Shown here piece by piece: positions 17,181 through 24,838 of a stretch of DNA of 64,000 nt; the stretch's first letter is position 1; each line of letters starts with the position of its first letter. The stretch is from Brevibacterium linens ATCC 9172. GTDB lineage: Bacteria > Actinomycetota > Actinomycetes > Actinomycetales > Brevibacteriaceae. Location of the stretch: positions 248,001 through 312,000 of the forward strand of contig NZ_FXYY01000003.1 of NCBI RefSeq assembly GCF_900169165.1. The letters are read 5' to 3'. The position numbers were made by a program, and so were the translations under genes. The notes under the pieces were generated by a model, which was not told the origin of the DNA, did not search any database, and saw nothing but the letters and a program-made list of their open reading frames with translations.

Positions 17181-17876
17181 TCAGTCTTCGGGGACATCCT
17201 CGGCGGCGGTCGTCGGCTTCGACCGGGGGCGGAGTTCGACGATGAAGGCCGGAAGGAGCGCTTGGGTGATCGGACCGATCCCCAGCGCATAGAGGACCGT
17301 GCCGACGCCGACGACTCCGCCGAGCAGCCAGCCGATGGCGACGACGCTGACTTCGATGAGGGTCCGCACCAGCCGGATCGACCGTCCGGTCACGCGGGAG
17401 AGGCCTGTCATCAGTCCATCGCGCGGGCCCGGCCCGAATTGGGTTCCGATGTACATCGCCGAGGCGGCCCCATTGAGGACGACGCCTGTGACCATGAGCG
17501 CGATGTTCCATCCGAGTTCCTCCGGTCGGGGCAGGAACAGGCGGGTGAGGTCGAGCGCGGGGCCGACGAGGAGCGCGTTGAGGATCGTGCCGATACCCGG
17601 CTGCTGGCGCAGGGGGATCCAGATGAGCAGCACGAGGAACGCCAGAATGGTGACGATGGTCCCGAAGGTCAGCGGCACATGATTCTGGATGCCGGAGTGG
17701 AGGACGTCCCACGGCATCATGCCCAAACCGGCATTGACCATCATCGCCATCGAGGCACCGAAGAGGTAGAGGCCGAGGAGCAGCTGGGGGAGGCGTATCC
17801 AGAGTCGTCCGCCGCGCAGCTGCGCGATGGGGCCGACATTGGCCAGCTGACGTTTCGGTGCTCTCATCGTGGTCAT
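17181..17876 (-). CDS. YczE-like integral membrane protein
   Basis: A 231-residue protein with five to six transmembrane helices of the YczE/YyaS/YitT-type family (GLYLFGASMAMMVNAGLGMMPWDVLHSG at the N-terminus, then the FGPGPRDGLMTGL loop, both typical). It starts at ATG 17876, with GAAAG about nine bases upstream; the longer upstream frame overlaps the divergent gene and is not coding. It is divergent from a MocR regulator, an arrangement reported for YczE-type proteins with MocR factors, which suggests it is the regulator's target. The transported compound is unknown; a vitamin B6-related role is a guess. Confidence 0.85.
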   Translation of the reverse strand: MTTMRAPKRQLANVGPIAQLRGGRLWIRLPQLLLGLYLFGASMAMMVNAGLGMMPWDVLHSGIQNHVPLTFGTIVTILAFLVLLIWIPLRQQPGIGTILNALLVGPALDLTRLFLPRPEELGWNIALMVTGVVLNGAASAMYIGTQFGPGPRDGLMTGLSRVTGRSIRLVRTLIEVSVVAIGWLLGGVVGVGTVLYALGIGPITQALLPAFIVELRPRSKPTTAAEDVPED

Positions 17877-17923
17877 CCGGTGGCTTTCTGTGCTCTGAGG
17901 TAGTGATCCTCTCATTCTGACCG

Positions 17924-17967
17924 AAATTGGTCTTGCGTGAAATAGCCACTTGCAGGAAAGTGGTCCT
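17924..17967. promoter_or_regulatory. candidate MocR operator: direct repeat in the yczE-mocR intergenic region
   Basis: AAATTGGTCTT (17924-17934) recurs as AAAGTGGTCCT (17957-17967), 33 bp apart, about three helical turns on the same face. MocR/PdxR-type regulators commonly bind spaced direct repeats between themselves and a divergent target. A short dyad, GACCGAAATTGGTC, overlaps the first copy. Confidence 0.45.
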
Positions 17968-17981
17968 ATGGAGGTCGGATC

Positions 17982-19472
17982 ATGAGCACAGTGGCCCTCG
18001 GAGCGAAACGTCTGGCCAGTGTCATCGGGGACGGCCCGTGGAAGACACCGGCCTTCGAATCCCTGGCGGCGGCCGTGGCCGCAGCGATCACGGACGGACG
18101 TCTGCCGGTCGGTGCCAGACTGCCGAGCGAACGGGAGCTTGCCGTGGCCGTGGGCGTGTCCCGGACGACGACGGGCCGGGCCTATGCCCACCTGCGAGAA
18201 CAGGAATTCATCGTCACCCGACGCGGTTCCGGCAGCATCGTCCAGCTGCCCAGTGTCCCCGGCGGCCGCATCGACCACCTGCTCTCACCATCCGGTGCCG
18301 ATGAGACCGAGATCGACCTCACCTGCACAGCGCCCGTCGCAGCCCCTGAGATCCTCGACGCCTATGAACGCGCACTCTCGCGTCTGGGCGCCTACCTGCC
18401 CGGGACCGGCTACTATCCGTCCGGACTGCCGGTGCTGCGTGAACTCATCGCCGAGCGCTACACCAGTCGCGGTGCACCGACGGATCCCGACCAGATCCTC
18501 ATCACCTCCGGTGCCTTCGGGGCGGCCGCCATCGCTGTGCGCGCGCTCCTCGACGTCGAACCGCATGAGGTCAGGAATCGCGGTGCGGCGCGGTCGACAT
18601 CGCGGGTGCTCATCGAAAGCCCGACCTACCCGAATGCGATCGCCACCTTGGAAGGCGCCGGGGCCTCTCTGGTGACGTACCCACTCGAATTCGGTGCCAA
18701 CGGCCATCATTGGGATGTCGACGCATTGGAGCAGCTGATCCGCCAGACCCGGCCGCGCAGCGCCTACCTCATCCCCGACTTCCACAATCCGACAGGCTCA
18801 CTGCTGCCTGAGGACCAGCGCCCGCAGCTGGCCGATGCGCTCAGTCGGCACCGCGTGGTCCCTGTCTTCGACGAATCGCTCATCGACCTCGGGCTGGAGG
18901 AGGATTCGCCTCCGACGCCGATGGCGTCGCTCGTTCCCGATTCGGTGACGGTGGGCAGCGTGAGCAAGATCTGCTGGGGCGGACTGCGCATCGGCTGGAT
19001 GCGCATTCCCCGGCACCGCGTCGATCACTTCGCCTCTTCCCGCCTCGGACTCGACCTCGGCGCCCCGGTCCTCGAACAGCTGGTGACTGTCGAACTCATG
19101 GGCAGCCACGAGGCCATCGTCGCAGAGGCGCGGTCCCGCCTGCGGGCTGCGCGGGACAGTCTGGCCGCGCAGGTCAGAGAGTGGCTGCCGGACTGGAAGC
19201 TCGTGATCCCACCAGGCGGTATGGCGTTGTGGGCCGAACTTCCCGAGGCACGGTCCGGGGTGCTCTCGATCGCTGCGAGGAACCACGGACTCGGTCTGGT
19301 CGCGGGGCCGAACTTCGCCCCGGCGGGCGGACTCGATCGGTGGATCCGCCTGCCGTATACGGTTCCGGATGCTGAACTCGACCAGGTCGGTCCGCGGCTG
19401 GCTGCTGCGTGGAACGATGCGAAGTCGATGGCCGGACGGGGACCGTTGGGGCGGGCTCGCATCGTCGCGTGA
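17982..19472 (+). CDS. MocR-family regulator (GntR HTH plus aminotransferase domain)
   Basis: A 496-residue MocR (PdxR-like) regulator. The N-terminal winged HTH covers about residues 22-92 (LPVGARLPSERELAVAVGVSRTTTGRAYAHL). A fold-type I aminotransferase domain follows from about residue 110, with K329 in GSVSKICWGGLRIGW as the PLP-binding lysine. Family members use bound PLP as an effector to control vitamin B6 synthesis, GABA or other genes. GGAG precedes the ATG by about eight bases. It diverges from yczE and is followed 41 bp later by the PLP-binding YggS homologue. Confidence 0.92.
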   Translation: MSTVALGAKRLASVIGDGPWKTPAFESLAAAVAAAITDGRLPVGARLPSERELAVAVGVSRTTTGRAYAHLREQEFIVTRRGSGSIVQLPSVPGGRIDHLLSPSGADETEIDLTCTAPVAAPEILDAYERALSRLGAYLPGTGYYPSGLPVLRELIAERYTSRGAPTDPDQILITSGAFGAAAIAVRALLDVEPHEVRNRGAARSTSRVLIESPTYPNAIATLEGAGASLVTYPLEFGANGHHWDVDALEQLIRQTRPRSAYLIPDFHNPTGSLLPEDQRPQLADALSRHRVVPVFDESLIDLGLEEDSPPTPMASLVPDSVTVGSVSKICWGGLRIGWMRIPRHRVDHFASSRLGLDLGAPVLEQLVTVELMGSHEAIVAEARSRLRAARDSLAAQVREWLPDWKLVIPPGGMALWAELPEARSGVLSIAARNHGLGLVAGPNFAPAGGLDRWIRLPYTVPDAELDQVGPRLAAAWNDAKSMAGRGPLGRARIVA

Positions 19473-19513
19473 GCATGTCCTGCAGGAAATCTGCTGCTGA
19501 GTACGATGGCACT

Positions 19514-20293
19514 ATGGCAGACAACAGCGGACTCAATCACGATGAACAGTATGCGACGGCGATGACCGTCGAGGACTTCCGGACCAATATCGCCGAGGTG
19601 GAGCGCCGTATCGCTGCCTCGGCGGAACGCTCCGGTCGGGACCGCGCCGAGATCGAACTGCTGCCCGTGAGCAAGACCGTGCCCGAAGAGCGCATCCGAC
19701 TCGCCGTCGCCGCTGGGTGTGCGAGATTGGGAGAGAACAAGGTCCAAGAGGCTCACCGGAAATCCGAGGAGATGGCCGATCTCGACATCGACTGGGCAGT
19801 GATCGGCCACCTGCAGTCGAACAAAGCCAAGTTCGTGGCGCAGTTCGCCAGCGAATTCCAAGCCCTCGACCGGCTCAAGGTCGCCAGAGCACTCGACCGC
19901 AGACTCGAAGCCGAAGGACGCAGCCTCGACGTGTACGTGCAGGTCAACACCTCTGCCGAGGACTCGAAATTCGGAATGCCGCCGGAAGACCTGCCCGCAT
20001 TCCTCAAAGAGGTCCAGGCCTTCGAGACGCTCAAGGTGCAGGGTCTGATGACCCTGGCGATCTTCTCAGCCGACATCGACCGCGTCCGGCCCTGTTTTCA
20101 GACGCTGCGCACACTGCGTGACCAGGTCCGCGACACCGATGCTGAGCTGCTGGGCCCCGGGCGTCTGTCGATGGGCATGTCCGGTGACTTCGAAGTCGCC
20201 ATCGAAGAGGGCGCGAACTGTGTGCGCGTCGGCCAAGCGATCTTCGGCAAGCGCTCCCTGCCGGATTCCTACTACTGGCCCGACACACACTGA
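19514..20293 (+). CDS. YggS/PLPBP-type pyridoxal phosphate-binding protein
   Basis: A 259-residue alanine-racemase-like TIM barrel without a racemase C-terminal domain. The PLP lysine is K54 in LLPVSKTVP; other signatures are LGENKVQEAHRK, WAVIGHLQSNKAK, and LSMGMSGDFEVAIEEGANCVRVGQAIFG near the end. YggS/PLPBP proteins keep free PLP in balance and have no known catalysis. The start ATG 19514 gives an N-terminal extension of about 15 residues; ATG 19562 (MTVEDF) is a good alternative close to the family start. It follows a MocR gene, which fits a shared B6 theme. Confidence 0.92.
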   Translation: MADNSGLNHDEQYATAMTVEDFRTNIAEVERRIAASAERSGRDRAEIELLPVSKTVPEERIRLAVAAGCARLGENKVQEAHRKSEEMADLDIDWAVIGHLQSNKAKFVAQFASEFQALDRLKVARALDRRLEAEGRSLDVYVQVNTSAEDSKFGMPPEDLPAFLKEVQAFETLKVQGLMTLAIFSADIDRVRPCFQTLRTLRDQVRDTDAELLGPGRLSMGMSGDFEVAIEEGANCVRVGQAIFGKRSLPDSYYWPDTH

Positions 20294-20310
20294 CTCTCAG
20301 GGGCCGATAA

Positions 20311-21273
20311 GTGCACAGTTCGACCCTGCAGGTGCTGGTGTGGTTCGGCGGAGCGGTGCTCGGAGGCATCCTCGGTGTTGGGATCGCTGGCTTCGCCGGC
20401 CTCGCCGAAGCGGCACTGACCCCGTGCCTCATCGCACTGCTCTTCCTCACGTTCTTGGAGCTTCCGTTCGACTCGGGTCTGCGTGCTCTTCGTGATCGTC
20501 GTTTCCTCGCACTTGTGGCCGGGATGAACTTCGTCGTCGTTCCCGCGGTCGTCGCTGGTCTCATCGCGGTCTTCGACATTGCTGATCCGATCGTGCCCGC
20601 AGTGCTCATCGTTCTGCTGTGCCCGTGCATCGACTACGTCATTGCGTTCACGCGAGCTGCCGGAGGTGCCGCCGACCAGCTGCTGATGCTCACCCCGATG
20701 CTGATGATCGCTCAGCTGCTGTTGCTGCCGGTCCTGCTGTGGGCGATCACCGGCGGGCGAACGAGCATCGATCTGCCGATTCGGCCCCTGGGCGAAGCGC
20801 TGCTGCTGTTCATCGTCATTCCGCTCATCGCCGCCGTCCTGGTTCGCACCCTAGCCCGCAGACAGCCCCGGGTGGATCGCGTCGTCGAATCGGCCGCAAA
20901 GCTGATGGACCCGGTGATGGCCCTGACTCTGCTAGTCATCACTGCCTCGGTCATTCCGGTGATCGCTGGTTCTGCTGGGCATTTGGGCACTGCGGCGTTG
21001 GTCTTCGCAGTCTTCGCGGTCGTGATGGCGGTCGCCGGGTGGATCCTCACACGCGCGACGCAGATGGCTGCAGACCAATCCCGAGCCGTGATCCTGTCCG
21101 GGGTGACTCGCAATTCACTCGTCATGCTTCCCCTCGTTCGGGCGATCACCGGAGAGAGGAGCGGCCCCGCCGCAGTCGTGACCCAGACCCTCATGGAACT
21201 GATCGTTCTGCTCATCCTTGTCCGCATTCTGCCTCGGCTGGTTCCCGCGACTGCCGTGTCCGAAAACCGCTAG
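20311..21273 (+). CDS. ACR3/bile acid:sodium symporter-like transporter
   Basis: A 320-residue protein with about ten hydrophobic helices in the BART/ACR3 superfamily. The segment LLCPCIDYVIAFTRAAGGAA in the middle resembles the conserved cysteine-containing helix of arsenite exporter ACR3, and LSGVTRNSLVMLPLVRA the C-terminal core. Relatives are annotated as arsenic resistance proteins, but no arsR or arsC is nearby, so arsenite export is only a possibility. It starts at GTG 20311, 18 bp after the YggS gene, and may share its transcript. Confidence 0.75.
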   Translation: MHSSTLQVLVWFGGAVLGGILGVGIAGFAGLAEAALTPCLIALLFLTFLELPFDSGLRALRDRRFLALVAGMNFVVVPAVVAGLIAVFDIADPIVPAVLIVLLCPCIDYVIAFTRAAGGAADQLLMLTPMLMIAQLLLLPVLLWAITGGRTSIDLPIRPLGEALLLFIVIPLIAAVLVRTLARRQPRVDRVVESAAKLMDPVMALTLLVITASVIPVIAGSAGHLGTAALVFAVFAVVMAVAGWILTRATQMAADQSRAVILSGVTRNSLVMLPLVRAITGERSGPAAVVTQTLMELIVLLILVRILPRLVPATAVSENR

Positions 21274-21305
21274 TATTCCTGCGCTTCACGGCGGAGAATG
21301 GGACT

Positions 21306-22769
21306 ATGTTCACGTCCGACCAGTGCTATCAGGCAGTCACCTCGCGTGACCGCCGGTTCGATGGCATGTTCTTCACCGCGGTGCGCACCACCGGGATCTT
21401 CTGCCGTCCCTCGTGCCCGGCGAAGACACCGAAGCGGGAGAACGTCGACTTCTTCGTCACAGCAGCTGCGGCCGCCGATGCCGGATTCCGAGCCTGCCGG
21501 CGGTGCCGCCCGGACGCCAGCCCGAATTCTCCACAGTGGGACACTCGAGGTGACATTGTGGCTCGGGCCGTAAGGCTCATCCGTGACGGTGCCGTCGACC
21601 GAGGGGGAGTCGAAACACTGGCCGCCGAACTCGGATACAGCACACGTCAGCTCGGACGCCTCATCCATGCCGAACTCGGCGCAGGGCCTTTGGCTTTGGC
21701 CCGCACTGAACGCGTTCGGACTGCCCGAACACTTATCGAAGTCACATCGATGCCGATGAGCGACATCGCCTTCGCCGCCGGATTCTCCAGCATCCGACAG
21801 TTCAACGACACTTTCCGCGAAATGTACTCGATCAGTCCCCGTCAGCTGCGCAGCCCCGGAACCGACCAACCCGTGGCCGATGAGCTCAACCTGAGACTGG
21901 CCTATCGTCCGCCGTCCGACTTCTCACATCTGCTCGAGTACTTCGCTGTCCGAGCCGTGCCCGGGATCGAAACGGTCGCGGACGGGGCGTACACCCGTTC
22001 GCTGCGACTGCCCCATGGCCCGGCAGTGATCACCGTGCGACAAGGAGCCGGAGATTTCGTCGATTGTCGCCTCCGCCTGGCCGATACCAGAGACCTCGGC
22101 AGCGCCGTAGCCCGGACTCGCCGAACCTTCGACCTCGATGCCGACCCCGCGGCGGTGGCAGAGACTCTGCGATCCGCAGGCTTGGCCCGCCTCGTCGACG
22201 ACTGGCCCGGAATCCGTTCGCCAGGGCACAGCGACCCTGTCGAACTGGCCCTGCGCACCGTACTCGGGCAGCAGATTTCGTTGGCCGCGGCGAGTACTCA
22301 CTTGGGGCGACTCGTAGCAGGAGCCGGAGAACCGCTGCCGCCGGAACTTGTAGTCAACGGCGTGGACAGACTGTTCCCCACCGCCGAGGCGATCGCTGCT
22401 GTCCCCGCATCGGACTGGGCTCTGCCAGAGAGCAGGATCCGCACAATTGCAGCTCTGTCGTCGGCTTTGGCAGATGGAAGCGTGGACTTGGGGGCTGGGG
22501 CCGACCGGGATGAAGCAAGCCGGAATCTGTTGGCACTGCCGGGGATCGGCCCCTGGAGCAACGGCTATATCCGGATGCGCGCACTTGGCGACCCCGATGT
22601 CTTCGTGGACTCCGACCTCGGCGTCAAGAAGGCGATCGCCGAACTCAATGAGACCTCAGCTTTCATCGGGGACTGGAAAGAGCTCTCGAAGAACTCCAGC
22701 CCGTGGCGTTCGTACCTCACCCATCTGCTGTGGGCCCATCACGCCCGCCGTGTCGAAAGGACACCCTGA
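21306..22769 (+). CDS. AdaA-AlkA fusion: methyl-sensing regulator and 3-methyladenine DNA glycosylase
   Basis: A 487-residue multi-domain DNA repair protein. Residues 1-75 are the Ada zinc domain with Cys33, Cys37, Cys64 and Cys67 (FCRPSCPAK and ACRRCRP); the family uses the first of these cysteines to take methyl groups from phosphotriesters, which turns the protein into an activator. Residues about 85-185 are an AraC HTH ([22 protein letters not shown]). Residues about 195-480 are AlkA: the helix-hairpin-helix [17 protein letters not shown] and catalytic aspartate in VFVDSDLGV. It is followed one base later by ogt, so both are probably induced by methylation damage. Confidence 0.94.
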   Translation: MFTSDQCYQAVTSRDRRFDGMFFTAVRTTGIFCRPSCPAKTPKRENVDFFVTAAAAADAGFRACRRCRPDASPNSPQWDTRGDIVARAVRLIRDGAVDRGGVETLAAELGYSTRQLGRLIHAELGAGPLALARTERVRTARTLIEVTSMPMSDIAFAAGFSSIRQFNDTFREMYSISPRQLRSPGTDQPVADELNLRLAYRPPSDFSHLLEYFAVRAVPGIETVADGAYTRSLRLPHGPAVITVRQGAGDFVDCRLRLADTRDLGSAVARTRRTFDLDADPAAVAETLRSAGLARLVDDWPGIRSPGHSDPVELALRTVLGQQISLAAASTHLGRLVAGAGEPLPPELVVNGVDRLFPTAEAIAAVPASDWALPESRIRTIAALSSALADGSVDLGAGADRDEASRNLLALPGIGPWSNGYIRMRALGDPDVFVDSDLGVKKAIAELNETSAFIGDWKELSKNSSPWRSYLTHLLWAHHARRVERTP

Positions 22770-22770
22770 T

Positions 22771-23349
22771 ATGACCACCTCGACGAACACCTCGTCTCAC
22801 ACTGATCCGACAACGGAACCGAGCGGAACCATCGGACTGCCGGTCGCCTCGGCGCCGGTGTATTCGACCATCATCGACACGGAGATCGGACCGGTCCTCC
22901 TCAACTCGGACGGAACCCACCTCACCGGTCTCTACCTCGACGTCTCCGAGGCGATCGATGCGCGCCTGCACAAGACGTTCGGCGTCGATCCGACACCGGC
23001 CGACGACCTCGAAATCTTCGAGCGCACGAAGGCCCAGCTGGGGGAGTACTTCGCCGGTGGGCGCACCCGGTTCGATCTGCCGTTGGCGGCAAAGGGCACC
23101 GAATTCCAGCGGCAGGTGTGGCAGGCACTGACTCAGATCCCCTATGGCAGCACCGCCGGCTACGGAGAACTCGCCGAAATGCTGGGCCGACCCGGCGCTG
23201 CGCGAGCAGTGGGCGCGGCGAACGGCAAGAATCCGATCAGCATCATCGTCCCCTGTCACCGTGTCATCGGCGCGGACGGCTCCATGACCGGCTACGCCTG
23301 GGGCGAGGCCAACAAGCGACACCTGCTCACCCTAGAAAACTCCCTCTAA
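22771..23349 (+). CDS. ogt: methylated-DNA--protein-cysteine methyltransferase
   Basis: A 192-residue O6-alkylguanine alkyltransferase that transfers the methyl group from O6-methylguanine (or O4-methylthymine) to its own cysteine. The acceptor site [10 protein letters not shown] is present, with the upstream helix-turn-helix [26 protein letters not shown] and [11 protein letters not shown], all diagnostic. GAAAGGA precedes the ATG at 22771; the adaA-alkA stop is one base away. The N-terminal 25 residues are Thr/Ser-rich and not conserved. A 56-bp palindrome starts four bases after its stop. Confidence 0.95.
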   Translation: MTTSTNTSSHTDPTTEPSGTIGLPVASAPVYSTIIDTEIGPVLLNSDGTHLTGLYLDVSEAIDARLHKTFGVDPTPADDLEIFERTKAQLGEYFAGGRTRFDLPLAAKGTEFQRQVWQALTQIPYGSTAGYGELAEMLGRPGAARAVGAANGKNPISIIVPCHRVIGADGSMTGYAWGEANKRHLLTLENSL

Positions 23350-23352
23350 TTA

Positions 23353-23408
23353 CTACCTGACGGCGGCCCAGCAACCTCGCGCGAGGTTGCTGGGCCGCCG
23401 TCAGGTAG
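23353..23408. repeat. 56-bp perfect palindrome (28-bp arms, no loop)
   Basis: The arms are exact complements centred between 23380 and 23381, with CGCGCG at the centre. It lies between ogt and the opposing tRNA-Ala gene. As RNA it would form a very stable hairpin that could stop transcription from either side, although no T-run follows on either strand. Confidence 0.85.
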
Positions 23409-23422
23409 CAATTGGGGAAGAG

Positions 23423-23458
23423 GAAGGGCCGGGAACCTTTTCGGATTCCCGGCCCTTC
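23423..23458 (-). terminator. hairpin terminator of tRNA-Ala(GGC)
   Basis: GAAGGGCCGGGAA (23423-23435) pairs with TTCCCGGCCCTTC (23446-23458) around a 10-base loop. It lies six bases beyond the 3' end of the tRNA. On the minus strand a pyrimidine-rich run follows. Confidence 0.75.
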
Positions 23459-23463
23459 TGCGG

Positions 23464-23536
23464 TGGAGGTAAGGGGATTCGAACCCCTGACCTTCTCCAT
23501 GCCATGGAGACGCGCTACCAACTGCGCCATACCCCC
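23464..23536 (-). tRNA. tRNA-Ala (anticodon GGC)
   Basis: A 73-base cloverleaf. The acceptor GGGGGTA pairs with TACCTCC and has the G3-U70 alanine determinant. The D arm is GCGC/GCGC, the anticodon stem TCTCC/GGAGA holds the loop ATGGCAT (GGC, reads GCC/GCU), and the T arm is AGGGG-TTCGAAT-CCCCT. CCA is not encoded. Confidence 0.96.
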
Positions 23537-23549
23537 GCTTGCCTGAACA

Positions 23550-23578
23550 ATACTACCCAGGTGCGGGTGGGAGACCAA
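23550..23578 (-). promoter_or_regulatory. predicted promoter of tRNA-Ala(GGC)
   Basis: Read on the minus strand, TTGGTC and TAGTAT are separated by exactly 17 bp and lie 14 bp upstream of the tRNA, a near-canonical promoter. Confidence 0.6.
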
Positions 23579-23745
23579 ATCGGCGGAGAGTGACGCTCGC
23601 CACATGGCATGACGCTGCTGAAAATCTGTTGGTGAAGTGCTCATCTAGGGTCGCTACACCCCCGCCAATGGTCGCTCCACGACCCGAGTCCCGTGAACCC
23701 GGGCCGTGACGAGTCGACTGCTCGAGGAGGATTCTCCACGGCGGC

Positions 23746-23973
23746 TCAGATGAACGGCCGGACCTGGCTGAGGTAGCGCACGATGTCCCGTTCGCGCAGT
23801 TCGCGCACACGCTGTTCGCGAGCGTGTTCGCGCAGGCGAGCCTGTTGGCGACGGGCTGCCTTGAGGCGACGGGTTTCCGCGGTCGGGGCCGGGCGGCGAG
23901 CCCACCGGATGAGCTTCATCCCGGTGGTCAGGGCCCAGCGGCGTGGATAGGTGAATGGGAACGTGGTCGACAC
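23746..23973 (-). CDS. small basic hypothetical protein
   Basis: A 75-residue Arg/Lys-rich protein. The GTG at 23973 has an excellent GAGGAAG ribosome site five bases upstream, which is the main reason to believe it is real. The N-terminus is STTFPFTYPRRWALTTG, followed by a highly charged helix with heptad-like spacing (ETRRLKAARRQQARLREHAR and RVRELRERD), likely a short coiled coil, ending YLSQVRPFI. I recognise no family. The long AT-richer upstream region may be its leader. The frame remains open 43 codons further upstream, but that part does not look coding. Confidence 0.55.
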   Translation of the reverse strand: MSTTFPFTYPRRWALTTGMKLIRWARRPAPTAETRRLKAARRQQARLREHAREQRVRELRERDIVRYLSQVRPFI

Positions 23974-24070
23974 AATTCTTCCTCGTGGTTTTCGGGCAGG
24001 GGATATCCGCAAAAGGGCAGGAGGTATCCCGGAATGACGGTGAGATAAACAGATTCCGAAAATGCCGTCT

Positions 24071-24127
24071 AATGGCAATGAATCACCCGAAAAAGGGTGC
24101 AATTAGCAAAGGCGGATAATTGCCATT
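24071..24127. repeat. nested dyad symmetry in the gene-poor region
   Basis: AATGGCAAT (24071-24079) and ATTGCCATT (24119-24127) are exact inverted copies. Between them is a hairpin CACCC-GAAAAA-GGGTG (24084-24099). It lies 100-155 bp upstream of the small basic protein gene on the minus strand and could fold as part of its leader. Confidence 0.5.
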
Positions 24128-24460
24128 GTCGCAATGGGCCAATGAGATGACTGACTCATTGAAACGGCAACGGAATCCGGAAGAGCTTTGAAGCCGGTAT
24201 GGCCGGAGGTCAGGCAGAAGGCACACGATCGAACCGTGCGCGGACGCGATGACCGCCGGTCAGCGACCGAGCTCAAAGATGTCGGCGTGATGTGACCGGA
24301 TCAGGACTGGCTGCTGGCGGCGCTACAGCGCCGAAGAGCATGCTGGAATGATCTGGACACGTGCCAGACGTGAAGAATGCCGGGTATCAGGCAACCGGTG
24401 GCTCAGAGGACAACGGTGGCCGGAAGCCAACCGGTGGAAAAGACGTGAGAGACGGCTGTG

Positions 24461-24556
24461 TCAGCCGACGAGTCCTTGTCCGCCAATCGGGCAGGCAGCA
24501 TTTTCATGCCAAGCCGGTCGAAGGTCGGGGCCTGCAAGAAAGTTCATCATCGTCAC
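24461..24556 (-). CDS. candidate micro-ORF of 31 codons
   Basis: GTG at 24556 (or ATG at 24550 or 24547) follows a strong GAAAGGAG sequence at a proper distance. The frame encodes about 30 residues ending ACPIGGQGLVG, with a single Trp (PAWHENAAC). I recognise no family. It could be a translated leader or a small peptide; too short to call firmly. Confidence 0.25.
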   Translation of the reverse strand: MTMMNFLAGPDLRPAWHENAACPIGGQGLVG

Positions 24557-24838
24557 TGCTCTCCTTTCATGGTCGTGGATCTCGTGGGGACGGCGTCAAC
24601 GTCCGCTATTGTCAGGTTGCAATCAGGTTGATGTCTGCGAATCCGTAATTGCACTGTCGAATTTAGCACAGCTTTCAAGGCCGTGGGAGTTTTGTTCATT
24701 ATTTTCCCAAACAATTTCACTTCGTCTGTACGTGCTTGAAAAGGGACTCTCGAAATCGTCAGGTCGATGCTCTGTTTGCGCCGACGTAGAATCGGGAGAG
24801 ACGAGCATCAGTCGGACGCGCAGCTACAGGAGTTGAGG

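Larger units (their letters stand above)
23974..24838. other. 865-bp gene-poor region
   Basis: It holds no convincing protein gene apart from one micro-ORF candidate, and base composition is clearly lower in GC between about 24040-24180 and 24640-24760. It contains the dyads described separately (24071-24127), probably the promoter of the small basic protein on the left and that of the universal stress gene on the right. Open frames at 24348-24836 and 24361-24648 have no ribosome sites and odd composition. Confidence 0.5.

Noticed and set aside
20311..21273. Arsenic resistance operon
   Set aside because: Only the transporter resembles ACR3; no arsR, arsC or arsenite-responsive site is nearby.
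24348..24836. 162-codon frame in the gene-poor region
   Set aside because: No ribosome site, odd Ser/Arg/Cys-rich composition, and it overlaps the promoter of the stress-protein gene.
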